A DNA stretch of 64,000 nt, from assembly GCF_900046455.1 (NCBI RefSeq), contig NZ_FCOT01000011.1, positions 124,001 through 188,000 on the forward strand, written 5' to 3'. The DNA is from Cellulomonas timonensis. GTDB lineage: Bacteria; Actinomycetota; Actinomycetes; Actinomycetales; Cellulomonadaceae. Below are positions 1-8,518 of the stretch, piece after piece. The notes beneath the pieces are model-generated. The model did no database searches. It was not told the origin of the DNA and was given only the letters and a program-made list of their open reading frames with translations. How positions within the stretch are numbered: position 1 is the stretch's first letter; each line of letters begins with the position of its first letter. A program made the translations under genes and the position numbers.

Positions 1-45
1 CGCCGACCCGACAATCGGGACGGCGCCGCCCGCCGGGCGCGCGGG

Positions 46-1683
46 TCAGGGACGCGCGACGAGGAACTGCGTGTACGCCGGGACGGTGAGGAACGTCGGG
101 TACTCGTCTGCGAGCGCGACCTGCTGGAACAGGTCCGCCGCGTCGTCATACCTGTCGCCCTCGAAGCGCGCGAGCTCCGCGAGCACATCGCGCAGCACCT
201 CGGTGACGTGGCCGCGCGTGACGACGGCCCCCTCGGCGGTGACAGTCCCCTGGTGCGCCCACTGCCAGATCTGCGAGCGGGAGATCTCGGCGGTGGCGGC
301 GTCCTCCATGAGGTTGTCGATGGCCACGGCCCCCGATCCGCGCAGCCACGCCTCGAGGTACCGCAGCCCGACGGAGACGTTCCCCCGCAGCCCGGCGTCG
401 GTCACGGCCCCCGGCTCGCCGCCCCCGGCCGACGTGATGTCGAGCAGCTCGGCGGCGGTGACGCGGACATCCTCGCGGAGCCGGTGGCGCTGGTCCGGAC
501 GCGAGCCGAGGGCCTCGTCGAAGACCGCGCGGGCGACGGGCACCAAGTCGGGGTGGGCCACCCACGTGCCGTCGTACCCCTGCCCGGCCTCACGCTCCTT
601 GTCGGCGCGGACCTGCTCCAGCGCGCGCTCGGTGACCTCCGGGTCGCGGCGGTTGGGGATGAACGCCGACATGCCGCCGATGGCATGCGCCCCGCGCCGG
701 TGGCACGTCGCGACGAGCAGCTCGGTGTAGGCGCGCATGAACGGGACGGTCATGGTGACCTTCGCGCGATCGGGCAGCACGAACCGGCTACCCCGGGACC
801 GGAAGTTCTTGATGATGCTGAAGATGTAGTCCCACCGGCCGGCGTTGAGCCCCGCGCAGTGCTCGCGCAACTCGTAGAGGATCTCCTCCATCTCGAAGGC
901 CGCCGTGATGGTCTCGATGAGCACCGTCGCGCGGATCGTGCCGCGCGGGATGTCGAGCCGGTCCTCGGTGAACAGGAACACTTCGTTCCACAGGCGCGCC
1001 TCGAGGTAGCCCTCGATCTTCGGCAGGTACAGGTACGGCCCGCGCCCGGCGTCGATGAGCGCCTGCGCGTTGTGGAACAGGTACAGCCCGGCGTCGACCA
1101 GGCTCGCCGACGCCGATGAGCGCTGCCCGGATCCGTCGGTGAGCTGCACGTGCCGCTCGGCGAGGTGCCAGCCACGCGGCCGCATGACGATGGTCGGCGT
1201 CGTCTCCCCCACCGTGTACTCGCGGCCGTCCTCAGCGGTGAAGTCCGCGCGGCCGCGGATCGCGTTCGCCAGGCTGAGCTGGCCGCCCACGATGTTCTCC
1301 CAGGTGGGCGACGTGGCGTCCTCCAGGTCGGCGAGCCACACCTTCGCGCCGGAGTTCAGCGCGTTGACGGTCATCTTGCGGTCGGTGGGGCCGGTGATCT
1401 CCACGCGGCGGTCCTCCAGGCCCGGGCCGGGGCCGGCGACGCGCCACGTCGGGTCATCGCGGATGTGCGCGGTCTCGGGCCGGAAGTCGGGGTCCAGGCC
1501 GTTGGCGAACCGCTCGCGCCGGCGCTGGCGGGCCAGCAGCAGGTCGTGGCGGGGCCCGGCGAACCGGGTGTGCAGCGCGGCGACGAAGTCGAGGGCCTCG
1601 GGCGTGAGGACCTGCTCGCCGCCCACCACTGCGGGTCCGGTGATCTCGAGCGTCGGGTTCGCGGCCGGGGCCAGGATGGTCAT
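46..1683 (-). CDS. aceB: malate synthase A
   Basis: Condenses glyoxylate with acetyl-CoA to malate, the second step of the cytosolic glyoxylate shunt. The 545-residue product has the normal length of the A isoform. It contains MRPRGWHL (167-174), which carries the catalytic arginine region, YLPKIEGYLEARLWNE (218-233) and the family signature GLNAGRWDYIFS (278-289). The ATG at 1683 follows a GAGGAGCACG ribosome site. The open frame runs much further upstream, but that part is the shadow of aceA in another frame. The gene lies 56 nt downstream of aceA on the same strand, so the two probably form one operon controlled by the divergent RamB-type regulator. The family call is essentially certain. 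Confidence 0.97.
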   Translation of the reverse strand: MTILAPAANPTLEITGPAVVGGEQVLTPEALDFVAALHTRFAGPRHDLLLARQRRRERFANGLDPDFRPETAHIRDDPTWRVAGPGPGLEDRRVEITGPTDRKMTVNALNSGAKVWLADLEDATSPTWENIVGGQLSLANAIRGRADFTAEDGREYTVGETTPTIVMRPRGWHLAERHVQLTDGSGQRSSASASLVDAGLYLFHNAQALIDAGRGPYLYLPKIEGYLEARLWNEVFLFTEDRLDIPRGTIRATVLIETITAAFEMEEILYELREHCAGLNAGRWDYIFSIIKNFRSRGSRFVLPDRAKVTMTVPFMRAYTELLVATCHRRGAHAIGGMSAFIPNRRDPEVTERALEQVRADKEREAGQGYDGTWVAHPDLVPVARAVFDEALGSRPDQRHRLREDVRVTAAELLDITSAGGGEPGAVTDAGLRGNVSVGLRYLEAWLRGSGAVAIDNLMEDAATAEISRSQIWQWAHQGTVTAEGAVVTRGHVTEVLRDVLAELARFEGDRYDDAADLFQQVALADEYPTFLTVPAYTQFLVARP

Positions 1684-1739
1684 GACGTGCTCCTCTCGGG
1701 GGTCGTGCTCGGGCGTCGTGCGTGGGACGTTGTTGCTGG

Positions 1740-3083
1740 TCAGTGCGTCGCGTGGAACTGCGCGGCCTCGGTGGACCCGGCCAGCGCGAGCGTCGCGCTG
1801 TTCGGGTTGAGCGCCGTGGCGACCTTGTCGAAGTAGCCGGTGCCGACCTCGCGCTGGTGGCGGGTGGCGGTGTACCCGGCGGCCTCGGAGGCGAACTCGG
1901 CCTCCTGCAGCTCGACGTAGGCGGTCATGCCGTGCTCGGCGTAGCCGCGGGCCAGCGTGAACATCGAGTGGTTGAGCGCGTGGAAGCCGGCCAGGGTGAT
2001 GAACTGGAACGCGTAGCCCAGGCCCGCGAGCTCCCTCTGGAATCGCGCGATCTGCGCGTCGTCCAGGGCCGCGCGCCAGTTGAAGGACGGCGAGCAGTTG
2101 TAGGCCAGCAGCTTGCCGGGGTGCGTGGCGTGGATCCGCTCGGCGAACTCGGCGGCGAGGCCGAGGTCCGGGGTGGACGTCTCGACCCAGATGAGGTCCG
2201 CGTAGTCGGCGTACGCCTCGGCGCGCGCGACGACGGCGTCCAGGCCGGGCCGCACCCGGTGGTAGCCCTCGACGGTGCGCTCCCCGGTGAGGAACTCGGC
2301 GTCGCGCGGATCGGCGTCGGAGGTGAGCAGATCGGCCGCGAGCGCGTCGGTGCGGGCGATGATGATCGTCGGGATGCCCGCGACGTCCGCGGCGAGGCGC
2401 GCGGCGGACAGGGTGCGCACGTGCTGGCTGGTGGGCACCAGCACCTTGCCGCCCAGGTGGCCGCACTTCTTCTCGGCGGCAAGCTGGTCCTCCCAGTGCA
2501 CTCCCGCGGCGCCCGAGGCGATCATCGAGGCCATCAGCTCGTAGGCATTGAGCGGGCCGCCGAACCCGGCCTCGGCGTCTGCGACGATCGGCGCGAGCCA
2601 CTCCCGGGTGCGCTGGCCACCGTTCTCGGAGGACTCGACCTGGTCGGCGCGCAGCAGCGCGTTGTTGATGCGGCGCACCACGGCGGGCACGGAGTTCGCC
2701 GGGTAGAGGCTCTGGTCCGGGTACGTCTGGCCGGAGAGGTTGGCGTCGGCGGCCACCTGCCAGCCGGACAGGTAGATCGCCTCGAGGCCGGCCTTGACCT
2801 GCTGGACGGCCTGGTTGCCGGTGAGGGCGCCCAGCGCGGGGACCCACTCGCGGCTGTGCAGCAGCTCCCACAGACGCTCGGCCCCCCTGCGGGCGAGCGT
2901 GTGCTCCTCGCGGACCGACCCGCGCAGCGTGATGACGTCCTGCGCGGTGTGGTCGCGGCAGATGCCGGCCCAGCGCGGGTCGGTGGCCCACTCCTGCTCC
3001 AGCTCGGCGGCCGTCTGGGTCTGGTCGCCCGGCGCAAGCGCGGCCGTGGCAGTGGTCCGTGTCGTCGTCGTCTCGGTGCTCAC
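1740..3083 (-). CDS. aceA: isocitrate lyase
   Basis: Cleaves isocitrate to glyoxylate and succinate, the entry step of the glyoxylate shunt needed for growth on acetate or fatty acids. The 447-residue protein carries the catalytic KKCGH motif at 205-209 followed by [11 protein letters not shown], and further on the substrate-loop motif YNCSPSFNW. The start chosen is a GTG at 3083 preceded by GGAGGAGC. The frame continues upstream, but only as a shadow of the divergent regulator. This is the first gene of the aceA-aceB operon. The 139-nt gap to ramB holds inverted repeats that are likely operators. Confidence 0.97.
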   Translation of the reverse strand: MSTETTTTRTTATAALAPGDQTQTAAELEQEWATDPRWAGICRDHTAQDVITLRGSVREEHTLARRGAERLWELLHSREWVPALGALTGNQAVQQVKAGLEAIYLSGWQVAADANLSGQTYPDQSLYPANSVPAVVRRINNALLRADQVESSENGGQRTREWLAPIVADAEAGFGGPLNAYELMASMIASGAAGVHWEDQLAAEKKCGHLGGKVLVPTSQHVRTLSAARLAADVAGIPTIIIARTDALAADLLTSDADPRDAEFLTGERTVEGYHRVRPGLDAVVARAEAYADYADLIWVETSTPDLGLAAEFAERIHATHPGKLLAYNCSPSFNWRAALDDAQIARFQRELAGLGYAFQFITLAGFHALNHSMFTLARGYAEHGMTAYVELQEAEFASEAAGYTATRHQREVGTGYFDKVATALNPNSATLALAGSTEAAQFHATH

Positions 3084-3125
3084 GATGCTCCTCCGGTGGA
3101 TCTGTCGGGTGCCGATGACTCCACT

Positions 3126-3198
3126 TTCCGGGAAGGACAACCCCTCTTCACCGCCGGACGAAGCAGAAGAATCGGGATACTTCTGCTCGACAGAAGCA
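3126..3198. promoter_or_regulatory. shared aceA/ramB promoter region with inverted repeats
   Basis: The divergent gap between aceA (start 3083) and ramB (start 3223) holds two dyads. TTCCGGGAA lies at 3126-3134. GCAGAAG (3163-3169) and CTTCTGC (3180-3186) form an inverted pair with a 10-nt spacer, followed by a third direct copy, CAGAAGC, at 3191-3197. RamB proteins of corynebacteria and mycobacteria bind the ace and ramB promoters, so these are candidate sites. The sequence does not match the published corynebacterial box, so the assignment is inference from position and symmetry. Confidence 0.5.
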
Positions 3199-3222
3199 AT
3201 GGCGTGCTGGGACGGTGGGGCG

Positions 3223-4707
3223 ATGACGACGACGCCTCCGCAGGCCGCCGATGACGGGCTCGACACGCTCGTCCTGGGCCGTCGCATCCGCCATCTGCGC
3301 ACCGCCCGAGGGCTCACCCTCGACGAGCTCGGCGCCGCCATCGGCCGCGCCGCGTCCCAGGTGTCCATGCTGGAGAACGGCCACCGCGAGCCGAAGCTGT
3401 CCCTGCTCCAGCAGGTCGCCACCGCGCTGGGCGTCCCGCTCGCCGAGCTGCTGCGCGACGAGCCGCCCACCCGCCGCGCCGCCCTCGAGGTCGAGCTCGA
3501 GCGCGCCCAACGCGGCCCGCTGTTCGCGTCGCTGCACGTGCCGACGGTCAAGGTCGGCCGGTCGCTGCCGAGCGACGCCCTCGAGGCGCTCGTCCGCCTG
3601 CAGGCCGAGGTGCAGCGCCTCCTCACCGAGAAGGCCGCCACCCCCGAGGAGGCCCGCCGCGCCAACGCCGAGCTGCGCGACACCATGCGCGCCCAGGACA
3701 ACTACTTCCCCGACCTCGAGGAGCACGCGCGAGTGCTGCTGCGCGCCATCGACCATCAGGGCGGCCCGCTGTCACAGCGCGCCACCGCGGACATCGCCGC
3801 GCACCTGGGCTTCACGCTGCACTACGTCCACGACCTGCCGCACTCCACCCGGTCCGTGACTGACCTGGCGCACGGCCGCATCTACCTGCCGCACGGCCTT
3901 ACCGCCACCAGCGACCCCCGGTCCACGCTGCTGCAGGCCCTGGCCAGCCACGTGCTGGGGCACACCGAGCCGCGCGACTACGGCGATTTCCTGCGCCAGC
4001 GGGTCGAGGCGAACTACCTGGCCGCCGCGCTGATGCTCCCCGAGGAGGGCGCCGTGGCACTGCTGCGCGAGGCCAAGGCGGAGCGGCGGGTCTCCATCGA
4101 GGACCTGCGGGACGCGTTCGCCGTCACCTACGAGACGGCCGCGCACCGGTTCACGAACCTCGCGACCCGCCACCTCGACGTGCCGGTGCACTTCATGAAG
4201 GTCCACGAGGGCGGCACGCTGCACAAGGCGTACGAGAACGACGGGGTGCGGTTCCCCTCCGACCCGCTCGGCGCCATCGAGGGGCAGCCCGTCTGCAAGC
4301 AGTGGACCGCCTGGACGGTGTTCACGATCCCCGACCGGTTCAGCCCGTATTACCAGTACACGGACACATCGTCGGGCACGTACTGGTGCACCTCACGCGT
4401 GCACGGCTCACCCGAGGGCGAGTACTCGGTGTCCGTCGGGGTGCCGTTCCAGCATGTGCGCTGGTTCCGGGGACGGGAGACGTCCGAGCGCGCGGTGTCG
4501 CGATGCCCCGACCCGGCATGCTGCCGGCAGCCGCCCGAGGCGCTGACGCTGCGCTGGGCCGACAAGTCCTGGCCGAGCGCGCGCCCGCACGCGAGCATGC
4601 TCGCCGCGCTCCCGTCCGGGGCGTTCCCCGGAGTGGACTCGACCGAGGTCTACTCGTTCCTCGACCGGCACGCGCCAGCCCCCCCCGCCGCCGCCGGCAC
4701 CGCCTAG
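3223..4707 (+). CDS. ramB: RamB-type regulator of acetate metabolism (XRE HTH)
   Basis: DNA-binding regulator of the glyoxylate shunt. The 494-residue protein has an XRE helix-turn-helix at about 18-78 ([19 protein letters not shown] through VPLAELL), a middle helical part, an IrrE/ImmA-like domain at about 190-330 and a C-terminal region with a CPDPACC cysteine cluster. This is the domain order of RamB and short-chain fatty-acyl regulators. In the IrrE-like part the expected HExxH zinc site reads SHVLGH, so it is probably not a protease. ATG 3223 follows GGTGGGG; an ATG at 3199 is an alternative. The gene is divergent from aceA, and its stop codon overlaps that of the convergent VOC gene. 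Confidence 0.9.
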   Translation: MTTTPPQAADDGLDTLVLGRRIRHLRTARGLTLDELGAAIGRAASQVSMLENGHREPKLSLLQQVATALGVPLAELLRDEPPTRRAALEVELERAQRGPLFASLHVPTVKVGRSLPSDALEALVRLQAEVQRLLTEKAATPEEARRANAELRDTMRAQDNYFPDLEEHARVLLRAIDHQGGPLSQRATADIAAHLGFTLHYVHDLPHSTRSVTDLAHGRIYLPHGLTATSDPRSTLLQALASHVLGHTEPRDYGDFLRQRVEANYLAAALMLPEEGAVALLREAKAERRVSIEDLRDAFAVTYETAAHRFTNLATRHLDVPVHFMKVHEGGTLHKAYENDGVRFPSDPLGAIEGQPVCKQWTAWTVFTIPDRFSPYYQYTDTSSGTYWCTSRVHGSPEGEYSVSVGVPFQHVRWFRGRETSERAVSRCPDPACCRQPPEALTLRWADKSWPSARPHASMLAALPSGAFPGVDSTEVYSFLDRHAPAPPAAAGTA

Positions 4708-5162
4708 AAGCCCGCCCCGACGTAGGTGCCCAGGTTCCACGCGTTGCCCTCAGGGTCGAGGAACGTGAACCCCACGGCTCCGTACCCGGTGTCCGCGGGC
4801 GGCTGGCTGATCGTCCAGCCGGCGCCCGCCACCCGTCCGGCGACATCGGCCACCGTGGCCACCGGCGCCGCCAGGTAGGCGGTGGAGGTGCCAGGCCCGC
4901 CCACGTCACCCGACCACCGGCCATCCGCCTGATCGGTGCCGAGCATGATGCCGCCGCCATACGGCCACAGCAGCTCGGCGTGCTGCACGGGCCGATCCTT
5001 GTCGCCGCGCTCCACCACGCTGACCACGAACCCCACCACGTCCACGAGGTACGAGATCGCGGCCTCGGCGTCGCGATAGCTCAGGGTGGGCCACACACCA
5101 GGGGCGGGACGGAAGTCGTCGTCGTCGACAGGGCTCTCCGTCGCCTTCGCTTCTTCGCTCAT
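4704..5162 (-). CDS. VOC (glyoxalase/bleomycin-resistance fold) family protein
   Basis: A 152-residue protein of the vicinal-oxygen-chelate fold. It reads like the short YycE/PhnB-like branch: WPTLSYRDAEAAISYL at the start, a central HAELLWPYGGGIMLGT strand pair, and a C-terminal FLDPEGNAWNLGTY that supplies the usual second-half metal strand. Family members bind a divalent metal and act as lyases, dioxygenases or antibiotic-binding proteins; the substrate cannot be read here. The ATG at 5162 lies 132 nt from the divergent DUF2249 gene. The 3' end overlaps the ramB stop in a shared CTAG. Confidence 0.85.
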   Translation of the reverse strand: MSEEAKATESPVDDDDFRPAPGVWPTLSYRDAEAAISYLVDVVGFVVSVVERGDKDRPVQHAELLWPYGGGIMLGTDQADGRWSGDVGGPGTSTAYLAAPVATVADVAGRVAGAGWTISQPPADTGYGAVGFTFLDPEGNAWNLGTYVGAGF

Positions 5163-5294
5163 GACACAGAGTGTGCCCCGTTTTGCGGCATTCGTCCTGC
5201 ACGGAGTGGCCCTTGGTCCCACATCTCGGCGGGATGGCGCGGCGATGCTGGAAGACGCCCACCGATGGGCCCCGGTCAAGCCTCGGAGGAGAGC

Positions 5295-5714
5295 ATGCCC
5301 CCCATGTCGACGCCACTCCCGATCGTCCCGCTGGGCCGACCCGGCGACGCTCCCGCCCGTTCGGGCTGCGGAGGCGGGGGCGGAGGGGGCCGAGGCCGTG
5401 GCGGCAAGGGCTGCGGCTGCGGCCAGCAGGGCCAGTCCGCCCAGCCCGAGGCAGCCGCCCATGAGCACGGCCAGCCCGACGCCGCCTCCGGCGAGATGGT
5501 GCTCGACGTCCGCAACATCCCGCTCGGCATCCGCGCCTCCACGGCACTCGCGGTGTTCGGCTCCGTGCCCGCCGACGGGAGCCTCGTCATCGTGACGTCC
5601 GGCGAGCCCATCAACCTGCTGCACCAGCTCGACACCGAGGCGCGGGGGGCGCTCGACGTGGAGTACCTCGACGACACCCCCGGCTCCTGGCGGGTGCGCG
5701 TCACCCGGCGGTAG
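5295..5714 (+). CDS. DUF2249 domain protein with Cys/Gly/His-rich N-terminus
   Basis: The 139-residue protein has a C-terminal DUF2249 domain (about 68-139: MVLDVRNIPLGIR, then INLLHQLDTEA, then SWRVRVTRR). It is a small ferredoxin-like or TusA-like fold often linked to nitric-oxide or redox metabolism and haemerythrin proteins. The N-terminal 65 residues are low complexity, with a run of glycines, three cysteines close together (KGCGCGQQ plus an upstream SGCGG) and AHEHG, which could ligate a metal. ATG 5295 follows GGAGGAGAGC; ATG 5304 is an alternative. The function is not established. Confidence 0.75.
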   Translation: MPPMSTPLPIVPLGRPGDAPARSGCGGGGGGGRGRGGKGCGCGQQGQSAQPEAAAHEHGQPDAASGEMVLDVRNIPLGIRASTALAVFGSVPADGSLVIVTSGEPINLLHQLDTEARGALDVEYLDDTPGSWRVRVTRR

Positions 5715-5721
5715 GCGCTCT

Positions 5722-6696
5722 GTGACATGTGACGCGCCAGGTCTGGCCACGGTCGTCGTCGAGCGCGGCGCCGCCGAGCTGACGGTCAGCGGCCGAGCCG
5801 ACACCGTGACCGGGTCGGCCGTCACCGAGCAGTCGGTCTTCCACGCCTGCTCCATGGCCAAGACCGTCACAGCGGTCGGGGTGCTCCGGCTCGCCCAGGC
5901 GGGGATGCTCGACCTCGACGCCGAGATCGACGCGTTCGCCCCCGTCGAGAACGACGGTTTCCCCTGCCCGACGATCCGTCAGCTGCTCGCGCACCGTGGC
6001 GGAGTGGTGGACCCGCCGGGCTCCTTCACGCCCCGACCACAGCCGGCGACGCCGCTGGCCGACATCTTGGCGGGCGCGAGCCCCGACCATGACGGGCCGA
6101 TCCGGGTCTCTCGCGCCCCGGGTCAGGCCTTCGAGTACTCCGATGCCGGCTACTGCCTCCTGGAGGCGGTGATCGAGTCGGTCACAGGCGCCGCGTTCGC
6201 GCGGGCGATGGACGATCTGGTCATCCGGCCGCTCGGCCTGCGGAGCACTGCGTTCTGGGCTGGCGATGCGCCTGGCCCTTTCCAGGAGCCCGTGTCGGGC
6301 CATCATGCCGACGGGTCGCGTGTCGCGGGCAAGCGCATGCACTACGGCGGCCTGGCCGCCTCCGGCTTGTGGGCGACGCCGTCCGACCTCGCGCATCTGC
6401 TCGGCGACCTGGGACGCGCCTGGTCGGGGTCAGGCCCCTCCACCCTGCTGGAGCCCGAGTTCGCGGCCCAGATGCTCGCCTCGGACGAGCCCGGCGTCGG
6501 ACTTGGGGTGTTCCTGGTCGGCGACCTCTCCACTCTGTGGGTGATGACCCAGGGGTGGGGCGTCGGCTTCCAGTGCCAGGCGCGTATCGATCCGCGCACC
6601 GGGAAGACGGTCCTGGTGATGATGAACGCCGACCCGGGCGTCCCGCAGGCAGAGTCAGCCGTCGGGGCGGCCATGCGTCGTCTCGCGGCGCCCTGA
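5722..6696 (+). CDS. serine hydrolase, class C beta-lactamase-related
   Basis: The 324-residue protein of the beta-lactamase class C/EstB/DD-peptidase superfamily has the nucleophile motif SMAK (about 45-48), a YSDAG tyrosine motif in place of the usual YxN, and a C-terminal QGWGVGFQ loop in the position of the KTG/HTG motif. No signal peptide is visible, so it probably acts in the cytoplasm as an esterase or amidase-type hydrolase rather than as a drug-resistance enzyme. The start is a GTG at 5722, only 7 nt after the DUF2249 stop, suggesting co-transcription. The 3' end overlaps the convergent TMEM175-like gene by 42 nt. Confidence 0.8.
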   Translation: MTCDAPGLATVVVERGAAELTVSGRADTVTGSAVTEQSVFHACSMAKTVTAVGVLRLAQAGMLDLDAEIDAFAPVENDGFPCPTIRQLLAHRGGVVDPPGSFTPRPQPATPLADILAGASPDHDGPIRVSRAPGQAFEYSDAGYCLLEAVIESVTGAAFARAMDDLVIRPLGLRSTAFWAGDAPGPFQEPVSGHHADGSRVAGKRMHYGGLAASGLWATPSDLAHLLGDLGRAWSGSGPSTLLEPEFAAQMLASDEPGVGLGVFLVGDLSTLWVMTQGWGVGFQCQARIDPRTGKTVLVMMNADPGVPQAESAVGAAMRRLAAP

Positions 6697-7296
6697 CCGG
6701 CGCCGTGCGAGCCGCTCGAGCGGGTCGGAGAGGAAGAGCAGGAACAGCCAGAACAGGCCCACGGCGGGCGCGACGACCACGAGCACGAGCGCGATCAGCA
6801 ACAGCACGAGCGCCAGGGCGGCTCCACGGACCTCGAGCGTGCCGCGGACCTCGGCGCGCTGGAGCTGGGGGTCACGCACGGCCAGCCACTCGATGAGCAG
6901 CAGGCTGCCGGTGGTGACGATCATGGTGGAGATGTACAGGGCGTTGACCGCGGGGTCATTCGTGCCCTGCTCGGCCAGGAGCTGCGTGGTGAACGGGATG
7001 AGCACGATGCTCGCGAGCCACAGGAAGTTGGCCCACAGCATCGCCCGCGAGTAGTCGCTCAGGTGCTCGAAGACCCGGTGGTGCCCCTCCCAGAAGTTCG
7101 CGATGACGACGTAGCTGATGGCGAACGCCAAGAAGGTCTGGCCGCCGTCATTCAGGAGCGAGGAGACCGAGTGCTCCGAGCCGTCCGTGAGCAGGTCGAC
7201 GAGCGGCAGCACGAGCAGCGTGATCGCGATCGCGACGGCTGCGTCGGAAAAGTTGACGAGCCGGTCCAGGCCTCGTTCCGTGCGGATCACCGCCAT
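6655..7296 (-). CDS. TMEM175-like (DUF1211) potassium channel family membrane protein
   Basis: The 213-residue integral membrane protein begins RLVNFSDAAVAIAITLLVLP, which contains the hallmark FSD motif of the DUF1211/TMEM175 family in its first transmembrane helix. About five to six hydrophobic helices follow, ending in a basic tail. Bacterial members are potassium-conducting channels. The length fits a single-repeat bacterial form. It starts at ATG 7296 and runs convergent to and slightly into the serine hydrolase gene. No operon partner is evident. Confidence 0.88.
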   Translation of the reverse strand: MAVIRTERGLDRLVNFSDAAVAIAITLLVLPLVDLLTDGSEHSVSSLLNDGGQTFLAFAISYVVIANFWEGHHRVFEHLSDYSRAMLWANFLWLASIVLIPFTTQLLAEQGTNDPAVNALYISTMIVTTGSLLLIEWLAVRDPQLQRAEVRGTLEVRGAALALVLLLIALVLVVVAPAVGLFWLFLLFLSDPLERLARRRSGRRETTHGRPDG

Positions 7297-7373
7297 CGAC
7301 GCCCCCCTGCATCGGTCCCAGCCTAGAAACGGGTTGGCCGTCCGGCGAGGGCTCCACCGAGCTCGGTTGAGCG

Positions 7374-7413
7374 GACTAGATAGACAGCCAGACTAGATAG
7401 CCCTACTGTCTAG
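7374..7413 (+). promoter_or_regulatory. padR promoter/operator with repeated CTAG motifs
   Basis: Two direct copies of GACTAGATAG (7374-7383 and 7391-7400) precede an inverted element CTGTCTAG (7406-7413) whose complement, CTAGACAG, resembles them. The arrangement ends 3 nt before the padR GTG at 7417, leaving no room for a ribosome site. A TACTGT hexamer at 7404-7409 lies 7 nt before the start codon, the right distance for a -10 box of a leaderless transcript. PadR proteins commonly repress their own promoter, so these repeats are the likely operator. Confidence 0.6.
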
Positions 7414-7416
7414 CGC

Positions 7417-7788
7417 GTGTCCACGTCTCCCTGGCCCAGCGAATGGCTGCGCGGCGCTCTCGAGGTATGCGTGCTCGCCGTGCTCTCCGAGGGACCCACC
7501 TACGGCTACGCGATCACCGCGCGGCTCGAGGCGCTCGGGCTCGGCACCGTCAAGGGCGGGACGCTCTACCCGCTGCTCGCGCGCCTCGAACAGGCCGGCC
7601 ACGTCAGCGTCGAATGGCGCGCCGGCGAAGGCGGCCCGGGCCGCAAGTACTTCGAGCTGACCGAGGCGGGAAGGCTCGCCCGAGCGGAGCAGGCCGAGCA
7701 CTGGCGCGCGTTCACCGCCCTGACCACCGCCATCACCTCGGGCGCCGCCACGAACGAGACGACCCCGGACCGAGAGGACACACCGTGA
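7417..7788 (+). CDS. PadR family transcriptional regulator
   Basis: The 123-residue protein is a short PadR (subfamily 1) winged-helix repressor. It has ALEVCVLAVLSEGPTYGYAI at 14-33, the GTLYPLLARLEQ recognition region, the PGRKYFELTEAG wing and a short C-terminal helix. It starts with GTG 7417 and has no Shine-Dalgarno sequence, so a leaderless mRNA is likely. Its stop overlaps the start of the next membrane-protein gene by 4 nt (GTGA). PadR genes paired with a HAAS-type membrane protein are a common arrangement. A degenerate copy of its N-terminal region lies at 19924-20019. Confidence 0.93.
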   Translation: MSTSPWPSEWLRGALEVCVLAVLSEGPTYGYAITARLEALGLGTVKGGTLYPLLARLEQAGHVSVEWRAGEGGPGRKYFELTEAGRLARAEQAEHWRAFTALTTAITSGAATNETTPDREDTP

Positions 7789-8501
7789 CCGCGCAGCAGC
7801 TCGTTCCGCGCCAGTGGCGAGACGACTTCATCCTGACCCTGCGGCACAGGGACGCCACCGGGGCGCAGATCGGCGACGCGCTCGCTCAGGTGGAGTCCTA
7901 CTGCGCCGAGTCGAACGAGACCGCCGGCGAGGCATTCGGCGACGCCCGCGAGTACGCGCAGTCCCTCCCGTTCCCGCCCTCCACCGAGTCCGGGACGAAC
8001 ATGTCCCGGGCACAACTGCTGCGACTCGGCGCCTCGCTGGCCGGGATGCTGGTGACGATCACCGCGGCATCCGGCTGGGCGTCGGGCACGAACCCCAGCC
8101 TCACGCTCGGGCTCGCGGTCAGCATCCCCCTCGTGCTGGGGCTCGCGGCGGCGATCGTCCGCATGGTCGACGCGCCGCACCGCTCCACCTGGCGCTTGGC
8201 AGCCACGCTCATGGCGGCGTTCGCGGCGGTGGGCGCGGCCCAGATCGCCCTCGACCAGACGCTCGTGACCGTGCCCGCGGCGCCGCTGCTCGCCGCCGGC
8301 CTAGCGCTGCTCCTGACGCCGCCCTGCTGGGAGGCCATCCGAGGTGGGCGCGTCGAGCCCGACGTGATCACGGGCCCCTTCGACGACCCTGAGGACGTGC
8401 GCCGCAGGAATGCCCGCGCCGCCGCGCTGATCCCGTGGATCCTGCCGGCGATGACCGTTCCCGCAGTCGCGATGGCCCTGGTCGTCGCCACGCTCGGCTG
8501 A
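7785..8501 (+). CDS. PadR-linked membrane protein with N-terminal HAAS-like region
   Basis: The 238-residue protein begins with a soluble region of about 75 residues (RQWRDDFILTLRHRDATGA, then AFGDAREYAQSL) that resembles the HAAS/DUF1700-type signalling module found beside PadR regulators. About five hydrophobic segments follow. The GTG at 7785 overlaps the padR stop codon, so the two are translationally coupled. The family's role is not well defined; it probably senses or modulates a membrane state together with PadR. Confidence 0.7.
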   Translation: MTAQQLVPRQWRDDFILTLRHRDATGAQIGDALAQVESYCAESNETAGEAFGDAREYAQSLPFPPSTESGTNMSRAQLLRLGASLAGMLVTITAASGWASGTNPSLTLGLAVSIPLVLGLAAAIVRMVDAPHRSTWRLAATLMAAFAAVGAAQIALDQTLVTVPAAPLLAAGLALLLTPPCWEAIRGGRVEPDVITGPFDDPEDVRRRNARAAALIPWILPAMTVPAVAMALVVATLG

Positions 8502-8518
8502 CTAGCCGCCCCCGCAGG

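Noticed and set aside
7-19. CCCGA-CAA-TCGGG hairpin downstream of aceB as terminator
   Set aside because: The stem is only 5 bp and lies at the window edge, so it cannot be judged.
1684-2991. Upstream extension of the malate synthase frame to 981 residues
   Set aside because: The extra part is an out-of-frame reading of aceA. The true start at 1683 has a ribosome site and gives the normal family length.
5722-6696. Beta-lactam resistance gene
   Set aside because: The SxxK motif is present, but there is no signal peptide and the Tyr motif is altered, so an esterase-type hydrolase is more likely.
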